A model generated the notes under the pieces. The model had not been told where the DNA came from and made no database searches. It worked only from the letters and a program-made list of their open reading frames with translations. From Adenanthera pavonina (lineage: Eukaryota > Streptophyta > Magnoliopsida > Fabales > Fabaceae), in NCBI GenBank assembly GCA_026686845.1, contig JAIVEN010000008.1, forward strand, positions 38,010,501 to 38,074,500: 64,000 nucleotides of DNA. Reading direction: 5' to 3'. Of the stretch, positions 46,510-59,966 are shown piece by piece. Numbering within the stretch: the stretch's first letter is position 1; every line of letters starts with the position of its first letter. A program made the position numbers and the translations under genes.

Positions 46510-49500
46510 TAGAACTGTAGAGGAGCAGCTGGAAAGGATTTCAATTGCTTCTTGAAAGAATTTGTCAGGTGACATAATCCTACGTTTGTGGTGCTTCTGG
46601 AAACTCGTACTAGAGGACATAATGCTGATAAAGTTATAAGGAAACTGGGATTTAAGTTTCAAGAAAGGGTTGAAGCAAAAGGATTAGCAGGTGGAATATG
46701 GATCCTGTGGAAAGATGATGATGTGAGTTTCTCTAAAATTGAACAACATGAACAGTTCCTTCAAGGGTGGATTACTATAGGCAAACAAAACTCTTAGCTC
46801 TTCATGACCATTTATGTGAATCCCAGGGGGGCATGCAGAAGAATTCTTTGGGAGAAAATTAAAGACATAGCTGAGAATGTTTCTTACCCCTGGCTTCTGG
46901 CTGGGGACTTTAATGAGATTAAAGATGATAGTGAACAAAGAGAAGGAGCGGTTCCTTCCCTTAGACGTAGTAGAAGATTTAATGAGTGGATTAACGAATG
47001 TGCTTTGATTGATATGGGAGCTAAGGGCCCTTTCTTCACTTGGCGGGGATCTAAACTCCCAAATTACAAACATATCTACAAAAGATTGGATAGAGCTCTA
47101 TGTAATATAGCATGGGGGAATTCTTTTGAAGATGCTGCTGTCAGAGTGGGCCCACAAATTCATTCAGATGATCATCCTCTTCTCATTAGGATGAGGATTA
47201 ATAATATTGACAAAAAAGCTCATCCTTTTAGATTCGAGAGAGCTTGGTTACAACATGAAAATTTCAAAGACTTCTTGAACTCAATATGGAAGAAAGATTC
47301 TTATGCTTCACGTAACTTAAAAGATATTACTCCTGCTCTCTTGGATCGGAACAAAGATGTGTTTGGCCATATTAAGGAGAGAAAGAATAAAATTCTCAAT
47401 AGGCTTAATGGGATTCAATGAAAGATGCAGTGGCAAGAGAACAATTTTCTTGTCAGACTTGAAAGAGAACTGCAAGAAGAACTTGAACAAGTTCTTAATA
47501 AGGAGGAGACCTTGTGGTTTCAAAAGTCCAAAACTGAATGGATGAATTTGGGTGATCATAACACGAATTACTATCACACAAAAACCAACATTAGGAGAAG
47601 AAGAAACAAAGTTTTTACTCTTAAAGATGAAAATGGCAATTGGATTGAACAAAAAGAAGTGGTGGATCATGTTACTAGACACTTTCAAAGGTTATTTTCT
47701 GAGGACATTCCTGCCAGAGGATGGCACTTGACTGAATGTTCTTGGCCTATGATTGAAAGAAGAGAATTTAATGGACTATCAAATGCTACTGATTTTGAGG
47801 TTAAGAGAGTAATGTTCAACATTGGAAGCTTCAAAGCACTTGGTGAAGATGGTTATCTAGCTTCCTTTTTTCAGAAAAATTGGGAAATTATTAGCAAAGA
47901 GGCGTGTAGTTTTGTTAAAGAATCCTGTATGAACCACCAGAAAATTGGGGAGATCAACAAGTCCTTAATTTCTCTTATTCCGAAAGTTCACCAACCAGAA
48001 GAAGTAGGACAGTTGAGCCCTATATCTTTGTGCAATGTTATTTATAAGTGCATCATGAAAATCATGGTTCACTGACTTAAGCATATTCTTCCCAAAATTA
48101 TCTCCCCATTACAAGGAAGTTTTGTTCTTGGGAGAAACATTCAGGACAACATCATCATCACTCGAGAGTTGGTGTATTCTATGAGAAAAATGTGTGGGAA
48201 AAAAGGGTATATGGCTATTAAAATTGACCATGCCAAAGCCTATGATAGGATTAACTAGAATTTTCTTACTACAGCACTTAAGGAGCTTGGCTGTTTGGAG
48301 GATTTTGTTGACTTGGTGAATTGTTGCATCACTACTACTTCCAATAATGTTCTTTGGAATAGAGAAAAAACTAGTGAATTTCTTCCATCTCGTGGTATCC
48401 GTCAAGGAGATCTTTTATCGCCTTATCTCTTTGTTATTGGTATGGAAAAACTTACTCACATTATTGCTGATAGTTGTAATGAAAAGAATGGAAAGCTATT
48501 ATAGCTGGTAGAAATGGTCCATTTATCTCACATCTTATGTTTGCTAATGACTTGGTTCTTTTTGCAGAAGCTTCTATGGAGCAAATTGAAGTAGTGTTGA
48601 ATTGTCTTAAGATTTTTTGCGAAATATCTAGCCATTTGTTTAATAATAACAAACCTCAAATTTTCTTTTCTTCTAATGTGAATAAGCAAACCAGAATGGA
48701 AATCAGTAGACACAGTGGCTTCATTCAAGTCTCTGAATTGGGTCAATATCTTGGGTCCTTTATCACCCACAATAGGCGTAGGAGGGATAACTATAGATAT
48801 TTCGTGGACAAAGTTAAAGGAAGACTCAGTGGCTGGAAGGCTAAAAGTCTCTCGCTTGCTGGCAGGATGACTCTAGTGAACTTTGTCACTAATACTATGG
48901 CTTTGTATCAGTTCCAGAATGATAAGATTCCTAAAATGATAATTAAGGAGATAGAGAAAGCTCAGAGGGCTTTTATCTGGGGAGAAGATGATGGAGTGAG
49001 AAAGTGGCATGCCATTAATTGGAAGATGATGTGTACTAGCCGTGAATTTGGAGGGCGAGGCATCAAAAATCTCAATGCTCTGAATGAAGCTTGTCTTTAT
49101 AAATTCCTGTGGAACCTCACGAGACATGAAGATGAGCTTTGGATAAAAGTTATAAAGAGCAAATATAACCGTAACAGATCCGAAGGGAAAGATTTAATTA
49201 TTAAATCTTATGATTCTAGATTATGGAAAGAACTTGGCAAGCTTTGGGGCAACTTTTCCAGTATGTTAGCTCATGATATAAGAAATGGCCAAGAGACTAG
49301 TGTTTTTCATGATTAATGGATTACTAGAGGCCAAAGGCTAAATAGTGTCACAACCACTATTCCACAAGAGGTGAATGATTTACATGTTTGTAACCTTGTC
49401 TTGGAATTTGGAGAATAGGACCTTACTTCTATTGCTAATTGGATTCCACAAGAAATGGTACTTAAGATCATGGCTATGATCCCTTCTAATGTTGATATAG

Positions 49501-50588
49501 GGCCAGATAAGATTGCTTGGTTCCCTAACAAAAGTGGTGACTTCTCTGTGGCTACTGCTTATAATAGTATAATGAAAGAACAAGAAGAATCTCAAGATAA
49601 TCTCTGGAGATTAATTTGGAAGCCAGATGTCCCTCAACGGGTTTGCACATTCATGTGGATTGTTGCTAAGAACTGGCTTCACACGCAAAGCTGTAGGAAG
49701 AAATAGGCTGGTATTGACGAAAGATGTCATAATTGCCGGAATGAAGAAGAAACTACTCTTCATTACTTGTGAGATTGTCCCCAGGTTAGTAGAATTTGGA
49801 CTTTATTTGTTAAACTAGCTGATAGAAGCAGATTCTTTGCTGTTGATGGTTTTGATTGGATTAAATTTAATCTAAGCCGTAAAATTGATGACTGGTCCAC
49901 CACCTTCAGTGTGGTTTGTTGGTTCATGTGGAAATGGAGGAATAACACTCTGTTTGATTTTAATTTTAAAGTTTCTAGCAAACCTACCTTGGTTGTAAGG
50001 AGCTTCATAGATAATTTCAAAAGCTATAAAAGTAGATATGATGCTGCCAACTATGAAACTGTTATGGTTAAGTGGTGGAATATGCCACATGTTGATTAGT
50101 GGAAACTCAATATAGATGGGGTCTCAAAGGAGAATAGTGAGGAAGCTGGGTGTGGTGGATTGGTTCGAAACCATAAAAGGTAGTGGGTTGTTAGTTTTAG
50201 CCATAACATTGGAAAAGCTAATGCCATCACAGCTGAGTTATGGGGATGTATTATAGGTTTGCAATTATGTTTGGAAAAAAGGTTTAAGCAAGTCATTATA
50301 GAAAGTGATTCCAAAGTTCTTGTGGAGACTCTTGATAATGAAGGAAGACAGCTCAAAGGATATCACATGATGGTTGCCAAAATATTGAAACTTATTAATA
50401 GAGATTGGTGGGTGAAAATTCAACATACTTATCGTGAAGGAAACAAAGGTGCAGATTGGCTGGCAAATTACAGTCTCACGCTCACAATGGGTATGCATAT
50501 TTTGGACAACCCCCCAAGTGCTCTCAAAGGAATTCTTGATGAAGATTGTGTGGGTGTTGCTACACCACGCAGTGCTTTTGTGATGTAA
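46510..50588 (+). pseudogene. LINE ORF2 (endonuclease, RT, RNase H) relic
   Basis: AP-endonuclease part: NCRGAAG, LLETRT, WLLAGDFNEI, and HSDDHPLL near 47160. Reverse transcriptase: SPISLCNVIYK, KIDHAKAYDRI, SRGIRQGDLLSPYLF, and the catalytic box MFANDLVLF, where FADD is changed to FAND (AAT at 48546-48548). A zf-RVT-type segment (WKPDVPQRVCTFMW) follows. The C-terminal RNase H (GCGGLVRNH..., ITAELWG, ESDSKVLVETL, YREGNKGADWLANY) ends at 50588. Stops at about 46569, 46797, 47421, 48075, 48258, 48504, 49316, 49420 and 50099. Dead. Confidence 0.9.
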
Positions 50589-50683
50589 TGTTTGTTGATT
50601 TTTCTATTGTATTTTTGTTCTCTTTGGGTTGTTTAACCCCGTTTATGTATCCAAAAACAAAGCAATCAATATATATATATATA

Positions 50684-53600
50684 TTAAAAAGGGAGGATGA
50701 AGCCGTTCAGCTAATGAACAGTATAGTGTCGACTTCTTTTGACTCTGTGTGTAGATTTGTTTTGGTGCTGCCATGTGTCACTTTCATGTTTTTTATGAAT
50801 CCCACTTTTTTAAATTTGATATCAATTTTTTTTTACAGAAGAAAGGTTTTTAACCTCCTTAATCCTTATTAGGATTTGTCTTATATTTCAATATATGATA
50901 ATAGAATTAAGTATAATTAATATACTTTATTTTCATTATAGTTTTTTTTTCACCTTTTATTTTTTTTGAATTCTAAAATCTTAATTTTTATTTATTAATG
51001 CGCATTAATTTGTTTTTCACTTTCTCAATTAATTTTATTCTTATTTTTTATTTTCAATTTTTTACATTTTATTAATACCAATCTTTTCATTATTAAGAAA
51101 ATATTTAATGATTTTCTTCGTCAATTAATTATATTCTTATTTAAGAATATTCTTTGGCTCTTTTAATAAATCAAAAATCTTTTGATGTATACTTAAATGT
51201 CAATGTCTAAATCAAATAAAGAAATATTGTGATAAAAACAAAAATTTTAATAACATGAATTATAAAAAAATATTTTTATATAGCATAATATATTTTTTTT
51301 AATTCTAAATGCATTAGGGAAACAGTGCATTTTCTTTAGAAAATGTTTATTAACATGAGACCTCAAAATATTTATATTGAGGAAGGCTTATTAAAATATA
51401 CATTGGAAGAATCTCTAATTTCAAATTTAATCTTGGTTTGTGCTTTTTTAAGGCTTTGAAAAAAAAATTTCAGAAAAAAAATGCTTTGAAAACTATTGGT
51501 GGGATGTTTTGCAAATTGGCTTGGCATTATTAAGTATTCAAAATTTCAAAGTTCAATTTTACACAGATTTCAAGCTGCCAAAAATAATTTATACAGGTTT
51601 CAGAATTCAATTTGACGGACTTATTATTTGGGATGTGAAGCTTCTTTGTAAATCTTTGCTATATGTTTTGACACTTTAATTTTTGGAATACATACTCCTT
51701 CATCTTCCATTTCTACACATTCATCTTTCCCTCATCGCTCTTCTTTGTAACTCTCTCATCTTCTCTCTCTTGACCAGAGCAAAGTAACCGACACCATACA
51801 CAAATGGATGTGGGGTACCAGTGCGACAAACATGTTGCTCCTGAGATGGCAACGACAAGATCCTTCTTCTTCGGAAGGACATCGAAGCTTGCTAATTTTT
51901 CAGAAAATCTTTCCATCTATTTTTCCTCAATTTTTTTTAAGATAAAATTGATTTAGTCTTCTACTCCTTTGGTGTTATCCTATTCCAGATTTGATGAAGA
52001 TTGGGTGGAGGAGGCCATTCGACAGAGGATTTGATGGACAATTCAATGGTAGATTCGACAGAGGAGTATGATGAAGGTCTTGGTGATAGGATTAGGTGGT
52101 TTCCAAAGCCTTGGTTAATTTCTGTGTGTTTCTACATGTGCAAAATTACTATTAATCTAGATATATTTTGTCTGTTCTGAAAAAACAAAACTCGCAGTAC
52201 TTTTCTAGTTTTTTTAAAACTAAAAAGTTTTTTCAAGATATCATTCTTTTAGATGGTTTGTGTAACCTTTTTGTTTGTGCTTTGAACTATTTCTTGTGGA
52301 TTGTTTTATTAATATTTCAATTCTACATTTGATGTATGATTCTTATTGAACTCCATGCTTTTAAGCTTAATAACAAAATGAAGGGATTAATTCCTATAAT
52401 GCACTATGTTTGGTTGCCATTTATGATGGTTCTAATTTTAACGAGCTTTGCACTTTTAATTTTTATCACAAAATTGCATTCACTGGTTCTTGTAATACTC
52501 TATGATTGGTTTAATTTTTCTCACAAAGTCATTATCTTCTATGATTGGTTGCTATCAGATGATTTGTTTTTTGGTTGGATTAGAATAATAAATTATGATG
52601 TTTTGAGATGGCATGCTGAAATTATGATGTATTCATGTACTTGCTAAAACCATTATGTTGAACTGCCAAGGGTTGTAAATATTGTTCAAGAAATGATGCT
52701 TCCTCTTGTCTTGTACAGTTTGGGCATGAAATGTATATTTTGTTTAATAATCATGTTTGCATCAATGTTTTTAAGTAGTATTGTAATTTAGAGATGGCTA
52801 AAAATAATAGTATTGCAATATAGAGTTTCATTCCATTGACAATGGACCATTACAAGTACACTATAAAAAAGTACACAATAACTTATTAAATATGAATTTA
52901 ATATTCTTTGGTTTTTCTCTTGAAACTTTTCTAATTTGCTATTCAATTACTTATTAAATATGAATTCAATATTTTTTTGTTTTTCTCTTGAACCTTTTTC
53001 CAATTTGCTATATGGGATTTAAAAGATCAACTCAGAATACCATTACTTTTGTTTGCTTTTTTTTTTTTAAAATTATTTTGTTAAATAATTTTTGCGGTGG
53101 CAAGATATGGTCTTTAAGTAAAATGGGCTTCAGTTAAACAAAAGTGACACAAGGTAGCAATGTTATGTGGATGGCTTTACTTCAATGCCGTATGAGGGTG
53201 GATGAACATTTTCCTTTTGCAGAATTATTGCTAGCTCCAGTGGTTATTTTTGTCTTATTCACACTTATGAACCTTATTATTGGTCATTAAGTTTGTCTTA
53301 TTGTTTTATAGACATTCATATATACTTTTGTCGGTGTTAACATTATATAGTAGCTACTTATGATATTTGGGCACTTTAAAATAGTTCAAAGCGATTTGGA
53401 GTTTTTCCAGAATTAGTATTTAATCTATAAGGTAGCTATTATAAATTAATCATTTTTGTTGATCACCCGGTCCATTGACTAAAGTTTAATAGTTAATACA
53501 AAATTTTGTTATTTGGTTCATGTATGACTTCTAAATTAATGGCCAGTTTATTCTTTCAGTTTCTTGTGCTTATTTTATTGGGTGATTAACTATATTTCAG

Positions 53601-54924
53601 TTTGAAGCAAATCTTTAAATGGTTTACTTGGTTTGCCTAATAGCCTGCCACCTTAATCAAAGTAAAAGATTGGATGTGAGTTATGAGATTACTTGCTTTT
53701 AGTGTTTGGAAGCAAGAATACATCATTAATGCTGTTTTATCATCAATATATGGGACTGGATGCTAGGCATGAACTTTTTGTATTATAATCAAATGCTATG
53801 CAGCTTGACCAATTTTTGGAACTACTATAAAGTAATTCTTATGATAATTTTTTTATATGATGTCAGGGGAGGTAAATTACATCATCTTGGATGTGTAGAT
53901 ATGTCTTTACTTATCTTGTGCATAATACCCTTAAAATTGTTTTTGGCATGGTGTAAGAGGACCGAGAAAACTATGAAAGAACATACTGAGACAACTGTAA
54001 GGTGAATCCTCATATCATTTTATACTAAAGTTATTGGTTTGTTTTGAGAACTTTTTTTTTTGGGGGGTTTGGTTGTCTTCACTGGGTATATAGTTTTGTA
54101 GTGTCACCAAATTGATTGGCTATCAATGTCTCTTACATTCATAAGCTTTTTAGGCATTCGTTTGAATTGTGACCATTGGATTTTACTGATTTTATTATGA
54201 GAATTGTGCAATGGAAATTTTATTGCTGCCAATCAGGAAAGTCCTAGGAAATGGGCTCAACTGCTGAGACCTTCACAATGATTGCCTACATGTATTTTTC
54301 CAACTTCTGAAGTAAAGGTTCCTAAAATTTAATTATCATATCATTTTTTCCTTGTCACTTTGACAAATAATCATGTATTATCATGATTCATTTTCTATGA
54401 ATAGCATCATCATTTTGACAAATAAAATAAAACATCCCCCGCATGCCATGTGGGAGATATTTCTAGCTTTTATATTGGAAAAAGGAAAATCACATATCTC
54501 AAAAACAAAAGTCACACGAAGGCAAAACTTGACAGAAGCAAACGTCAGCATCAATTCTAAAAAAATAATAGTCTCACAGAATTTATATATATATATATAT
54601 TTATTTACACATAGCATTTTATTTTTTTCTTCCTAAAATTTATTCTAAAAAATAATTCTATAAAACTATTTTGAGAATATAAAAATATAAAACCCATTCA
54701 AACAAGCCCAAAAATAAATTATTCCACCAACTACCCCCCATTTTTACGAACTCAATATATCATGTGAGAATTGGCTCGATCTGGACCTTTCTGGCCATGA
54801 GAGTTCATTGAAGGGATCATTTGGATGGTGCAAATTGATTTTGTTTTACTATTGTGCTATTCATTAATATCAAATAGATAATTTAAGAGAACATTTAAGT
54901 TAAGATTATTTTGGTAAAATATTA
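50684..54924. other. Intergenic DNA, no gene recognised
   Basis: The plus strand is T-rich over 51.9-54.3 kb, as in plant introns, with short exon-like patches (for example KRTEKTMKEHTETT before a GTAAGG-type site near 54000). A less AT-rich patch at 51700-51920 precedes it. No domain is recognisable, so I do not call a gene. Confidence 0.35.
52881..53015. repeat. 68-bp tandem duplication
   Basis: 52881-52948 and 52949-53015 share ACTTATTAAATATGAATT(T/C) and GTTTTTCTCTTGAA, with about ten differences. Older than the 58-bp repeat at 9.9 kb. Confidence 0.85.
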
Positions 54925-55201
54925 CTCCCTTTGTTACACTATATAAGATACCTTTATGAGAAATCTATATTTTACAATATAGAGCATTTTATGAATTATG
55001 TAATGTAATTAATTTTTTGTTTCTAAAATTGCCTTTGACAAAGTACTCAAAGATTAATTATCAAAAAGAATAATTAATGTAGGAGAATATTAAATAATGA
55101 TAAATGAGGGTAATTTAGAAAATGGTAGAAAAATTTTTAATTATTAATTATCACCCTGTGTGTAGTAGTTAAAAATGTTTTATAAACTGAAATGAAGGGA
55201 G
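54925..55201. mobile_element. Stowaway-like MITE, 277 bp
   Basis: Left end CTCCCTTTGTTACACTATAT, right end reverse-complemented CTCCCTTCATTTCAGTTTAT. Left flank TA (54923-54924); the right flank is CA, a likely mutated TA. Confidence 0.72.
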
Positions 55202-55264
55202 CATTAAATTTTACAATGTTCTAAATTATTTAATGACATCTTTAATTTGTATAACAAACCCTAA

Positions 55265-56185
55265 CAGCTTGTTTGTTTCAATTATCAAGGAGTTAGGTAA
55301 TGTAATGTAAAGGGATGTGATGCGATGATTATTATATATGGGTTTATTTGGTTTGATATTAGAGGAAGGGGAAACAAATTTATTTTTTATATTTAACTAA
55401 ACATAAAAAAATGAGAACTAAAATACCCGTAGATAAAAAAATTTCCCCTTCTTCCTTATTCCCTCCTCCATTGCCCTTACTGCTAGCTACCACCACCATG
55501 TTCCTCATTGTCAGTGGCCACTCCTTCCTCTATTCACCTTAATCTATCCTCTCAACAACATCAAACTAGTATTTAACAAAAAATCGCTTCATATGGAGAT
55601 TGTGTGACAGTGGTAGAGGTCGAAACAGATCTAGCAATAGAGAAAGCTTCCTGATGTGATGAAAAACTCAATGGAAACAAAATCAATTTGATGCAATGAT
55701 TAACTACATTTGTCTTCAAATTGGTGGCAAGATCTGGAAGAGGCTCCAGATTTGCCCTTGAACTGGTTCTAGATTTGATGGCAAATTTGGAGGTGGAAGG
55801 ATGGAGGATGTCAATGGAGATAAGGTCGATGGAGATGGATGGGAGAACAAAGGTGAAGATTGATGGAGAGGAGGTTGTCGAAGGGTGAAGGTGGCTGAAG
55901 AGGGGTAGTTGACAAAGATGTGTGAGAAAATGAAGGTAGTGTTCACTAAGGATGAGTTCATATGGGGGTATTATGGTCTTTTGTAAATGATTACAATGAG
56001 GTGATCATCTTCACCTAACAAAACTTTTGTTTTGAAAAAGGGGAAGGGGGAGGAGAGGGGGATCTTCACCTAAATTGGGGGGAGAATCCTATTCACCTGT
56101 AGTCTGTGAAACCAAACACTAATATTGAAATGATGTCAAGATTATCACTTCACATAGGGGTATGTGAATGAACCAAACAGGCCCC
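55265..56185. mobile_element. Probable Tourist-like element, about 920 bp
   Basis: Left end CAGCTTGTTTGTTTCA and right end reverse-complemented GGGGCCTGTTTGGTTCA are similar inverted termini. The left flank is TAA but the right is AAA, so boundaries are not certain. No transposase frame recognised. Confidence 0.5.
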
Positions 56186-57223
56186 AAAACAACATTTTTT
56201 ACCATTAGGAGTGAGATATAACGTTACCATTTTGTTTTTCAATTGTGATCCCCCACCCCCTCAACCCACCTTTTTTCATTGTCTATTTTCAAAATATAAT
56301 AGCAAATTTGGCCTTGAAAATAAATAGAGAAATTTATATAATTGGATTGTCTTATCCAATGCAATGCATAGGACATAAAAATAAAAAAAAATTGATCATA
56401 TAATATATATATATATATAACATTAAGTTAATAAAAAGATAATGATATAAAAATTATGAAATTTGAGTAAAAAATAAGTAAAAAAAATAATAGAGTTAAA
56501 AGATTTAAAATTTAAATATGAAAAATACATTTATGTTATTTGAGAGGGAATGATAGAAGAAAAAATAGTCATAAACTGAATCTGGAAAGTGTATATCTAT
56601 TGCATATTTGATATAATCAAATAAGGGAGAGAAGTTAAATTAATAATAATGATATGAATAGAGAGAGAATAAAAATATCGGCAAAGAGTTTAAAAAAATA
56701 TATACAAAATAAGGTGATTAGAGGAAATAGAGAGAATAAAAAATAAAAAGAAAATAGAAAAAAGAGAAAATATATGAAGAAATATTTTATAATATTTATT
56801 AAAATATAGAAAATTTAAATAAATAAAAATTAAAAGTAAAATGTAAAAAATGTTAAAATATTTTTTTTAAAAGAGAGAATATTAAATAGGGAGAGGGAAA
56901 GAAAAGTTTCAAATAAAAAATGTTAAAACAATTTAAAAATAAAATATTAAAGAAAGTGAAAAAAAATGGGGGAATTATACACTTTTCATAAGAGTGCTTA
57001 TCAACAGTGTTTTTTTCTTTTGAAATATTAATATATATATATATATATATAGATTCCATCAAAATTAAAAAAATGTATAATTTAATAATGTGACTTACTA
57101 CATGCTATATGCACGAGTTTCACCATTCACTTGGAACGAAATTAATGGAAAAATTACTGTTCAGTATCCACTAATCACCGTTGTTTCCTACTAATATATT
57201 CTGATGTTGTGCAATAATATTAA
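56186..57223. other. AT-rich intergenic DNA
   Basis: Extremely A-rich plus strand (56.3-57.0 kb) with (TA)n runs at about 56403-56418 and 57029-57050. From about 57140 it becomes alignable with 37900 onwards. No gene. Confidence 0.6.
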
Positions 57224-57627
57224 GGGCTCACTTAGTATAATTCTAAAACAGTAACTTTCTAGCAAATATACTTATTGAGAAGTTAGTTTCTTGAAAAGTT
57301 TATATATAATCTATTTGTTTTATTTTCTATTTTTTAGAAAGTTTAAATAATTTTTTAAATAAATATATAATATTTTAATTTTAAAGATATAAATATCCTA
57401 TTTATTTAAAAAATTCATTAAGAAATTAAAGGACTTTTTAGGAAAATATTATAAAATACTCGGGAAGCAGAACTTCCTTGGATTTTGCTCAAGCAGTTTT
57501 ACTTCTCCAATTAAACTTAACTTTCTGGAAACTTTTAAATTTTTTTTTTGAACCAAACAATATCAATCAATCCTTTTTTCAGGAAGTTTAACTTTCTTCC
57601 CCCACTTCTTCACATACCAAGTGAGCC
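57224..57627. mobile_element. Harbinger-type MITE, 404 bp, with empty-site paralogue
   Basis: Left end GGGCTCACTTAGTAT, right end reverse-complemented GGCTCACTTGGTATG, flanked by TAA (57221-57223 and 57628-57630). The flanking DNA is duplicated at 37900-38115, where the corresponding place (ATACTAAGTTTTCTC, about 37984-37998) has a single TAA and no insert. Confidence 0.87.
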
Positions 57628-57970
57628 TAAGTTTTCTTAATGCACTTTTCCACGTTTGTATATTCCAAAAATGAAAAAACGAACCTAAAAATGATAATTA
57701 AATGGATGCGCTTGGGATAAACAGCTGCCTCTCTTGAAAGTTCATATCCCTAATGTGGATCTGCCAAGTTATAAAAATATTAGAAAAGCAAAGCGACAGA
57801 TGGCGAAAGTAGGGTTAACAAAGCCCAAAAAGAGAAGGGCATAGAAAATTACAAAATATATTGTTAAGCCCAATGATGGGAATTGTGATGAGGGAGGCTT
57901 AACATAGTCCAATAGAAACGAGCCCACCAAGTAGTCATGGGGAGCTCATCTAGTGTAGCAAGTCCACTGA

Positions 57971-58656
57971 GGGTATGTTTGGTTCAAAGGAGGGAAGATA
58001 TTTTAATGGAGGGAAAGGAATGGGAGAAAAAAGAAGGGATTTTAATTTTACCTCGTTTGGAGGGAAAATGAAGGATTTTAATTGAGGGGTTTTAATGTTA
58101 CCTTGTTTGGGTTAGGAGGGGAAGAGAGGGAAAATAATTATAATTTGACTATTATACCCTTAGTTTATTTAAGTTAATATTTTCTTTCTATATTAAAAAA
58201 AGAGTTTTTTTTGTTTGAATATTAGACAAATTTTTTAATAAGAAGGAAATATTCTTTTTTTTTTTCTCAACATCAACCATGATTGTATGTATCTTCTTTT
58301 TTTTCTCAACTTTAATCATAATTATATATGTTAATATACGAATGTGTCTGTGTGTGTTTGTGACTTCATGTATGTATGTCACTAAGGTATTTCATATTTT
58401 ATGAATAAGACTAAAAAGAGATGCGACAAGACTGACCAATATATTGTGTGGTTGAGTTATGAAAAAGTGAAGGATATTTTGGTCATATTGGAGACAATAA
58501 CACATTTTTTCCCCAAATTACCCCAATTTGGGGAAAAAAATATATAAATTGGGGTAATTTGGGGGGAAAATTATGTGATTGCCAAACAAGGGGAAGAGAG
58601 CAAAATCCCTCCCCTTCCTTTCCCTTCCCCCCATTTCCCCCTAACCAAATAGACCC
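57971..58656. mobile_element. Tourist-like element, 686 bp
   Basis: Left end GGGTATGTTTGGTT and right end reverse-complemented GGGTCTATTTGGTT, 12 of 14 matching, flanked by TGA on both sides (57968-57970 and 58657-58659). GGGT.TGTTTGG termini with a 3-bp duplication fit Harbinger derivatives, though TGA is not the usual TWA. Subterminal purine/pyrimidine-rich tracts are inverted relative to each other. Confidence 0.7.
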
Positions 58657-58697
58657 TGAAGGAAAATGGCCTAAGGGTATAAACCAAAAAAGAAAAA

Positions 58698-58885
58698 GGG
58701 AAAAGCGATAATTTAGTCCTTATAGTCTACACGAATTTTCAATTTGGACGTTAGAATTTAAAAGTTTTTAAACCACTCTTAAAGTTTGTTCTATTAGATG
58801 AAGTAGTGCTTATGATTTTGTAAAGTTTTCAATCAAATCCATCTAAGTGCAATATGGAAAAATGTTGTTAGTGTAATGCTGATGT
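58698..58885. repeat. Probable interspersed repeat
   Basis: The stretch beginning GATAATTTAGTCCTTATAGT and ending with GCTGATGTGGTTAAC resembles an interspersed noncoding repeat I recall from other plant genomes. Termini are not defined. The rest up to 59335 is AT-rich with nothing recognised. Confidence 0.4.
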
Positions 58886-59334
58886 GGTTAACAATTTGAG
58901 ATTATTTGGTTTTCAGTTTACAAACTTAAATTAAAATAAAATGAGACTTATAAAAATAAAATTTAGATAAAATAAGTTTGTTGTAATGTGATTTATATTT
59001 AGATGTATCTTTTACAAAAATAAGTTTAACAAATTTAACTTGTTTGAATAATAAAAATTAAAAGCACTTTTAGATATGTAATTATTAAAAAGGACATAAA
59101 TTTTATAATATAATACTATATGAAATTGAGTTATATATGTTTTATAACATAAATAATTTTAATCATACGAAATAATAATCAATAAAAAAATTTAATTTTA
59201 AAATGTTAGGTGCAAATTATAAGTCACATTTAGTGATTTTTAGAGTATTAAATATTTTTATATATATTATTTCTTTTAAATTAAATTAAGCTATCAATTA
59301 TCAATAATTCATCTCATATATATAATTTAGAATT

Positions 59335-59966
59335 TTCCATCAATCTCCTTATCCCTCCAATACACAAAGCTGCCGCATCTCTCTCCCCTCTCTTTGGCAA
59401 AGGTAACACCCTACTTCCAAACATCTCTAGACTCGACCAAAATCTTTAAAAACTAACTAAACACAACTCAAACATTTCAAAACAACATCCAAAAACTTCA
59501 AAACAGCGGAAACGAACCAAACAACACCAAAAATTGTGCTGGGGTTGTGGCCGCTACAGTACCACCGCGGCTCCAGACCTCCCCTGTCTCACCACACTAC
59601 TGGACTGCGTGACGCTGCGGCCTGCTTCCTGGCACTGTGGCGCCCCATGCTGGTTTTCTATACCAGCAACTTTCACACTCCGGGGCAAACTTCCAATGCA
59701 CATAACTTTATTTTCTGAACTCCGATTGACTTGATTCCAACTCCTATAAGTCAATTCAGTCTCAATCTATCCATAGACACCAACTTCATCTTAATCAAAC
59801 TCCGTATGGAGATTCTGGACCCATGATACCGTTTTGCGCACTTATTGACCAAAACTCACCACTAACAATCTCTAATTGCCACCAAAGATAAATGATCACT
59901 CAAAGACTATTTATATAGGTCCAAATCCCCCAAACCAACTTATTCAAAGAGATTTTATCTCAAAAG
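59335..59966. repeat. LTR-like GC-richer sequence, left part
   Basis: The base composition changes sharply near 59340 from AT-rich to mixed, with a GC-rich core (59540-59660) and ACTCCGATTGACTTGATT-type words that resemble Gypsy (Tekay-like) LTRs. It is interrupted by the hAT element and resumes at 63696. No coding domain is present, so this rests on composition and resemblance only. Confidence 0.4.

Larger units (their letters stand above)
44400..50683 (+). mobile_element. L1-type LINE, nearly full length but decayed
   Basis: It has two open-reading regions in the usual plant L1 order (ORF1 with DUF4283-like and zinc-knuckle parts; ORF2 with endonuclease, reverse transcriptase, zf-RVT and RNase H) and ends in an A/T-rich tail near 50665-50683. 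Stops and frameshifts throughout. I could not find a target-site duplication, and the 5' boundary is approximate. Confidence 0.9.

Noticed and set aside
50660..50720. Target-site duplication for the large LINE
   Set aside because: No matching words of useful length were found between the 44.34-44.42 kb side and the tail side.
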